Positions 58,761 through 64,000 of a DNA stretch of 64,000 bases are shown here, one piece after another; position 1 is the stretch's first letter; every line of letters begins with the position of its first letter. The position numbers and the translations under genes are program-made. The notes under the pieces were generated by a model. It did no database searches, was not told the DNA's origin, and saw only the letters and a program-made list of their open reading frames with translations. This DNA is from Periplaneta americana (taxonomy: Eukaryota; Arthropoda; Insecta; Blattodea; Blattidae), in assembly GCF_040183065.1 (NCBI RefSeq), contig NC_091123.1, positions 112,752,821 to 112,816,820 on the forward strand, in the 5' to 3' direction.

Positions 58761-61197
58761 ATTCAGAGTAACATTACCATTTATAACTTTGAATGAAGAA
58801 TTTGTCCTTCGGGGAATAAAATTGCACCACTTTGTTAGAACGATCCTTTAACATTTTAGGTCATATCGCGTGTGTAGATTTCTGGGTATTTATCAGAATG
58901 CCGTGAACTATTCTTGTAATTTTGTTTCTATTATCATTTGTTATAAATGGTTTCTAATGATTTTTAACGCCTGTAATCGTATTCTTGTTATTCATTAAGT
59001 GATACAAAAAATTAATTCCTTCCATACGTTTCTAAGATGGAGCCAGAAACACATCATGCGTATGTGCAAGACAAGCGCTCTAGCGCCGAGCCATGGACGT
59101 GGCAAGGCAAAGTACTTACTCTTGGAAAGCAATCGTAAGCAAGAGAATCTACTGACAAACTATCCCTCCCTGAGAATCACGTGTAGAGATTTTTGTATTG
59201 CGTAACTGTCACTACTAATTCCGTATCACGTGTTAATGTCCGTACAGTGGAGGTAAACACAACACTAGCGATAGTACGTAACATCAGAGGCGTTCAAATG
59301 ATGGGCTACTTATACAAAGTTTGACCGGTAAACATTTAACCCAATTGAAGAGGTGAAGTCCAGTGTGTCCTAAGTCCTATGTTTAAGATTTTAACTTGTT
59401 TTATTCACGTTTTAATTTATCCCTTCCAAGCCTATATAACTGTGTAAATTTACTTAATAGCCTCTCCTATGTCTTGACCTAGTGTCTGCATACGTTTTTC
59501 CAAACAGATCTAAAGCCGTCAAATTTATTTAATCAGTTTTGTTATTTTTCTCATAACTTGCCATTTGGACTTAGGCCAGTATAGAGTCCACCTCTTCAAT
59601 TGTCCGCATCATTATTCCTATGGGTTAAATTATAATTCCATAGTATTAAAATTGTGAGTTTATTGAGACTTAAATTACCACCACCTCAAGGACGTCGATG
59701 ACCAGCACCACCACCACCACCACCACCAGTAATAGTAGTAATAATAATAACAATAATAACAACAAACGCATGTTTTAACGTCTTGTTTATGAAATGAGAA
59801 TATTACTGATATTAGACTTTTGCCGAAGTTTTTTCCAACTATAACGCGAATGCTGGGTCTCATCTCGCCAATTACCATCTCGTTATAACAGATTTCATCG
59901 ACGTTAAGTACCGGTAATCTAGAAGTTGATACCTGGTCGTTAAATAACCAATAAAGGATATCTGTTTAGTTTACATTCTTATGTCAACCTCATGCTACCG
60001 TTACTCTCTTTACGAAGTCATAATCACTTCTTTTAGTTTAGGAATAGCATCGTTAAATAAAGAATTTCCTATTACATACAAAGAAAACATTACATATGTA
60101 GAAGTGAACATTGTGATGACATAAAATCTAAAATTTTATTTAACTTTATGAGAGTTCTTCAGCACCTCTGAAACTTTATTTTATGAAAACTTTTATCGGA
60201 AAGCGCGCGATGGCAGAATGGTCGTTTTACAAATGCCTTCTAATAAGGGCAATGGCCCACATTCTAGGTTAACATATTGTGAGATCAATGATGGGAGGAA
60301 CGCGAGGAGGAGGAAATGCGGTTTATTTGATGTTGCTATCGTGGAATTCACCTTCAAGGGATGAGCAAAACAACTGCGGTCAGATAGGCAATTCACCGAC
60401 TGATCCGCGAAACCACAAAGAAGATGCTCGGCTTGTACTTGCGGAGGCAGGTAATATATGATAGCAGCCCAGGATTCATACAGAAAAGAAGAAAGACCTC
60501 TGGGAAATCCATTTTGTTGAGACTCGTATTACAGGGGAAGTTTAATTAGTGGGGTTTCAGAAACTCGGTTAAACATGACTAATATTATCTCGTCATATAA
60601 AGCTAGGGTTGAAACAAATACACCAACAATAATCCGCAGCAAGATAATTCATTTGTTAAACATCGCAATCTACTTAGAGTTCGAAAAGTCACGTAATATG
60701 GACGTTGTTAGAGCAAATCCCTGATTATATTTGCCTTTATACAAGACTAATGTAGCTGAAGACGGATGATGGGGTGAAAATTAAGCAAGAGTTGTAACTA
60801 GTTCGGGTTGGCTACAGGCTGATTTATGATGCGGGTTTTGTTCGCTGCCCAATTCAATCTCCAACGATCTCCACTGTCTCCGTACTATGACCACTGTTAC
60901 ACGTCATCAAAAGAACAATTTCATACTCCAACAATTTTTAATGAAATCTGATGGTCAAAGGCTGAATGAATTCAAAGGGAAATTTAATCCACCAATTCGA
61001 CAATAATGGAAGTCTGTCAATGCAATACAGACAGGGTGAAGCTGCTTTTGTATTAAAACAAATAACTACAAACATTATTTGAAGTATCAATCTTGTAATG
61101 CAATACGGTCTTTGTAAATGTAATGTCCGGAGTATGACCCTGAAAACCGCTATCTGAAGAAATTCTAACGTTATTCGAAGAAAATCTCACTATAGTA
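58761..61197. other. Spacer with small (ACC)n; no gene
   Basis: Contains a short (CCA)n and AAT-rich patch at about 59699-59765, which yields Trp- and Tyr-run frames on the minus strand. The frames at 58999-59205 and 60193-60461 are anonymous. Confidence 0.45.

Positions 61198-61281
<84 letters not shown>
61198..61281. repeat. (AAT)n microsatellite, LINE tail
   Basis: About 27 AAT units directly at the 3' side (minus strand) of the LINE fragment 61285-61988, hence its tail. It gives a poly-Leu frame on the minus strand. Confidence 0.92.
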
Positions 61282-61284
61282 CTG

Positions 61285-61988
61285 TCACGAATTAGGCCTG
61301 TGCAGACCTGTTTTGGCCCCATCTAGCAGTCTTCTAAAGGGTCTTCCTAACCGTCGATGTCCTCTGGGTTGATATTCCATCATCATTTTGGGAATTCTTG
61401 AATTGTCCATTCGTTTTACATAGTGTAGCCAATTCAGTTTGTATCTGTTTACTTTTTCTTCTACTGACTCTACTTCTAATTGTTCCAATATTTCTTCCTT
61501 CCTTTTTCGATCTAAAAGAGTATATCCTGCTATCCGTCTGAGAAATTTCATTTCCGTTGCTTTGATTCTGCTCATATCTCTTTTCCTTAATGTCAAAATC
61601 TCACTTCCGTATAAAAGAAAGGGCAATGCTAGAGTATCATATATTTTTATTCTTGTGGATTTTTGTACTAATTTAGCTTTTAATGTATTATTTATTATTC
61701 CTAAAATTTGTGTAAATTTGGTGATTTTTCTGTTCAAATCTTTTTCATTTTGATAAGATATTTCACAACCCATATAATTAAAATTTTGTACTTGTTCTAG
61801 GCATTGGTTATTGTGTATTATCTTACTTCTGATTGGATCTTGTCCCAAAAATCCCATTACTTTCGATTTTTGTGCTGAAATCTCCATCCCAAAATCTGAT
61901 AACATTTTATTTAATGTATATAGTCCTCTTTGTAAGTTATCCTCTGAACTAGAAATTATAACTTAATTGTCTGCAAAGAGCAGGGTAT
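61285..61988 (-). pseudogene. LINE RT C-terminal fragment (family C relative), nearly intact to its stop
   Basis: The minus strand from about 61988 starts in the palm (LLFADN, then a stop where the third family residue is usually Gln, then VIISSSEDNLQRGLYTLNKM). It runs open from 61905 for 206 codons: DFGMEISAQKSKVMGFLGQD, QVQNFNYMGCEISYQNEKDL, TRIKIYDTLALPFLLYGSEI, MKFLRRIAGYTLLDRKRKEE and RRLGRPFRRLLDGAKTGLHR PNS, stop. The second palm aspartate is replaced (ADN for ADD). The 5' truncation just upstream of the palm box and the (AAT)n tail fit ordinary LINE insertion. Only one stop separates it from an unbroken fragment, so it is younger than the copy at 57300-58760. Confidence 0.88.

Positions 61989-62043
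<55 letters not shown>
61989..62043. repeat. (AAT)n microsatellite
   Basis: About 18 AAT units at the 5' edge (minus strand) of the truncated LINE. With the tail at 61198 this leaves the LINE fragment bracketed by (AAT)n, as if it had inserted into, or recombined within, such a tract. Confidence 0.92.
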
Positions 62044-62044
<1 letters not shown>

Positions 62045-62762
62045 GAAAAATAAACTGCAACCTACTTTTTCATAGTGCTAACACAGATGGCGGTGATAAT
62101 GTGTTGTTTTAATTGGTTAGGTGTATGCAGATTAGTACAAATAGCAAGAGACCAAATAATATTCATATCACATGCGTGTTTAGACTTTCACGATGAATTT
62201 GTTCAGAAATAGACCTTAGGATGTTCCACCGTGTTTCGACACTTAATATTTGCTACAATTCGGAACAAGAGTCAGTTGACTGGAGTAGTCAGACATAACA
62301 AGTCCAACACAGTAGGCGACCTCCCTGAGCACACTTAATAATTGTCCAGATGACGAAACCTGCATATAGTTTCGAAAAGTTTAAAATATCAAGTTTCAGG
62401 ACACATTGGGCTATCCAAAAGTTTGTACATCAATATTCATATTATCTTCTCAAAATAAATGTGTTTATTAAATTATTTCATGGTATTTTTTGTGGAATTT
62501 GTTTTTTTTTCTAATCGTAAACAAACTCAACTCAAAATAATTAAAACCAGTAAAGTAATGAATAAATCAAACTAATACAGCCAAAAATAAATTTACTCGT
62601 AATATTGAAGTCAATAATAATAGATCAACTTCCCATAAAGATATGTATAGATATAAAAAAAAAGTTAATTTTTCTCATCACCTCCTAGTTGAGTTTAGAA
62701 ACTAATCATCATCCCAATTCCAAAGCAAGAAAACACTGCATACAACTCACGCCAATAACTTT
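62044..62762. other. Spacer; no gene
   Basis: AT-rich, no recognised element. Confidence 0.45.
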
Positions 62763-63000
62763 GACAACCAAAGGCTAAGGCGCATGCCTGTTGAACCGGA
62801 ATTGCGCCCGTGCGCGTGTTCGATTTCCGCTTGGGCTGATTATCTGATTGTTTTTTTTTCCCCGAGGTTTTCCCAATATAAGGCAAATGTCAGGTAATCT
62901 ATTGCGAATCCAGGGCCTAATATCGCCAAATATAATCTTGCTATTGCCATTTCCATCCACGCTAAATAACCTCGTAATTGATTAGTGTTATTAAATAATC
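62763..63000 (+). mobile_element. tRNA-derived SINE (family 6)
   Basis: Plus strand: A-box-like AAAGGCTAAGGCGCATGCC, B box CGTGTTCGATTTCCGC, then GGGCTGATTATCTGATTG, CCCCGAGGTTTTCCCAATAT, AAATGTCAGGTAATCTATTG and CGCTAAATAACCTCGTAATT. The GAGGTTTTCC core and the CGCTAAATAACC segment are shared with family 1, so the two probably share a body. Confidence 0.8.
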
Positions 63001-63183
63001 AAGTAAAAAGTAATAATGAAATAATCTTGGGTAGCCAAACATAAAAACGAAACGGTTGGAATATGTGATTACAGCAAATAAACCAAATCCTCTGCTTCCA
63101 CACTGTATGATTCGTCATTGCTTTAACGTCAAATTAATTCTAAATGGAAACTATGGCACATAGTAGCTATAACCTAAGAAAAA

Positions 63184-63379
63184 CTATAGATCAGCGGTCG
63201 TCAGCTCAGAGCATCCTGGGGCTAGCGTCTTACCCGCGAAGAGCACAGAGCACCATGGTGCACTCGTAGCTGCTAGCGGGTATGCTCTCTACCTCTTCCT
63301 GCTGCACGGCGGGGCACACGGGACGGCTCCGCTTACCCTTTGCACATTTCAGCGAGTGATGACTACCACTGCTATAGAT
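63184..63379. mobile_element. hAT-type MITE, 180 bp (63192-63371), perfect 8-bp duplication
   Basis: CTATAGAT lies at 63184-63191 and again at 63372-63379. The ends are CAGCGGTCGTCAGCTCAG on the left and CAGTGGTAGTCATCACTCG on the minus strand at the right. CAGYGGT tips with 8-bp duplications are hAT traits. The interior is GC-rich and non-coding. It must rely on a transposase encoded elsewhere, and its tips differ from those of the intact hAT at 48854. Confidence 0.9.
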
Positions 63380-63486
63380 GATAAAATATGTAAAAGATAT
63401 GACAAGTCAAAAGTCAAGAGTCCATCAATGGACAACATGGAATACATAAACTAGCTTAAGTGTATATGAGCAACAATTATTCATTC

Positions 63487-63604
63487 TGTATGTATGTATG
63501 TATGTATGTATGTATGTATGTATGTATGTATGTATGTACGTATGTATGTACGTATGTATGTACGTATGTATGTACGTATGTATGTATGTACGTATGTATG
63601 TATG
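63487..63604. repeat. (TATG)n microsatellite, left part
   Basis: About 29 tetranucleotide units, with regularly spaced TACG variants in the right half. Interrupted from the right part by the SINE. Confidence 0.93.
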
Positions 63605-63860
63605 CATTTTTTTAATTGGGTTATTTTACGACGCTGTATTAACATCTAGGTTATTTAGCGTCTGAATGATATGAAGGTGATAATGCCGGTGAAATGAGTC
63701 CGTGGTCCAGCACCGAAAGTTACCCAGCATTTGCTCGTATTGGGTTGAGGGAAAACTCCGGAAAAAACCTCAACCAGGTAACTTGCCCCGACCGGGATTC
63801 GAACCCGGGCCACCTGGTTTCGCAGCCAGACGCGCTGACCGTTACTCCACAGGTGTGGAC
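63605..63860 (-). mobile_element. tRNA-derived SINE (family 1) inside (TATG)n
   Basis: Minus-strand copy with the head GTGGAGTAACGGTCAGCGCG and B box GGGTTCGAATCCCGG intact, the core GGTTTTTTCCGGAGTTTTCC, and the tail CAGCGTCGTAAAATAACCCA. The (TATG)n tract continues on both sides, so the SINE inserted into the microsatellite. The target duplication cannot be separated from the repeat. Confidence 0.93.
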
Positions 63861-63919
63861 TGTATGTATGTATGTATGTATGTATGTATGTATGTATGTA
63901 TGTATGTATGTATGTATGT
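63861..63919. repeat. (TATG)n microsatellite, right part
   Basis: About 14 pure TATG units directly after the SINE head. Unlike the left part it lacks TACG variants. Confidence 0.93.
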
Positions 63920-64000
63920 GAAAACAGAAGTGCATGACTGCCTATGATATCAGAATATAGGTTTAGATAATGTTTAGAAGAATTATTTATCCATATAAAA

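Noticed and set aside
61053-61322. Poly-leucine protein, possible signal or membrane segment
   Set aside because: Translation of the (AAT)n tail of the LINE fragment.
63425-63935. HTYIHTYI and MYVCMYVC repeat proteins
   Set aside because: Translations of the (TATG)n microsatellite.
63694-63947. Proteins reading CPDRDSNPGHL or FEPGPPGFAARR
   Set aside because: Translations of the family 1 SINE, a common source of false gene predictions in such genomes.

Overview
This window looks like gene-poor, repeat-dense DNA from an insect, most likely a cockroach and plausibly the American cockroach, Periplaneta americana. The reasoning is recall, not a search. The tRNA-derived SINE present in four copies (best at 27730-27987 and about 63607-63860), and the LINE whose reverse-transcriptase tail lies at 18165-18610 and 30914-31252, are the kinds I associate with blattodean genomes. 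AT-rich spacers, dozens of (AAT)n-type tracts and the absence of bacterial-style gene packing also point to a large animal genome. I find no host gene I can defend. Every protein-like signal I can name belongs to a transposable element.

Layout. 1-1522 holds two LINE fragments in opposite orientation (an open endonuclease-to-RT stretch on the minus strand, a broken 3' end on the plus strand) ending in an (AAT)n tract. 3.9-8.7 kb has a 98-bp-arm hairpin, two SINEs and a lone hAT-like end. 10.2-10.8 kb is a decayed hAT transposase. 16.8-20.2 kb carries LINE scraps, a relic of an unclassified transposon protein and several tRNA-derived repeats. 21,371-27,186 is a 5.8-kb element with 25-bp terminal inverted repeats flanked by AATT. 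It contains a dying transposase-like gene, a LINE 3' tail and a nested, spliced-type hAT element (23,853-26,709, perfect 8-bp target duplication). 27.2-32.7 kb has another hAT relic, a SINE with a 12-bp duplication, two hairpins, a degenerate roughly 55-bp minisatellite, a LINE fragment and a further hAT-like element interrupted by a SINE with a 14-bp duplication. 34.7-43.4 kb has a short TIR element, LINE debris, a pair of 79-bp inverted repeats 6.1 kb apart, a transposase N-terminus and a long palindrome made of two inverted SINEs. 44.56-46.25 kb is a striking AGT-derived minisatellite.

The highlight is 48,854-51,049: a 2,196-bp hAT transposon with an 8-bp target duplication, 19-bp terminal repeats (18/19 identical) and an uninterrupted 494-codon transposase that keeps a BED-like zinc finger and a complete D-D-E set. 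It sits inside the 3' untranslated part of a LINE whose two halves flank it. Beyond it are a palindrome built from two mariner 3' ends (51,901-52,485), a transposase C-terminus (54.9-55.7 kb), two more LINE RT fragments on the minus strand (57.3-58.8 and 61.3-62.0 kb), a hAT-type MITE with a perfect 8-bp duplication (63,192-63,371) and a SINE inside a (TATG)n tract.

The window is therefore mainly a record of nested insertions, not a set of cooperating genes. The relative order of several insertions can be read directly. Elements that could matter functionally today are the intact hAT, which may be able to move, and the small TIR or hairpin elements that depend on such transposases.
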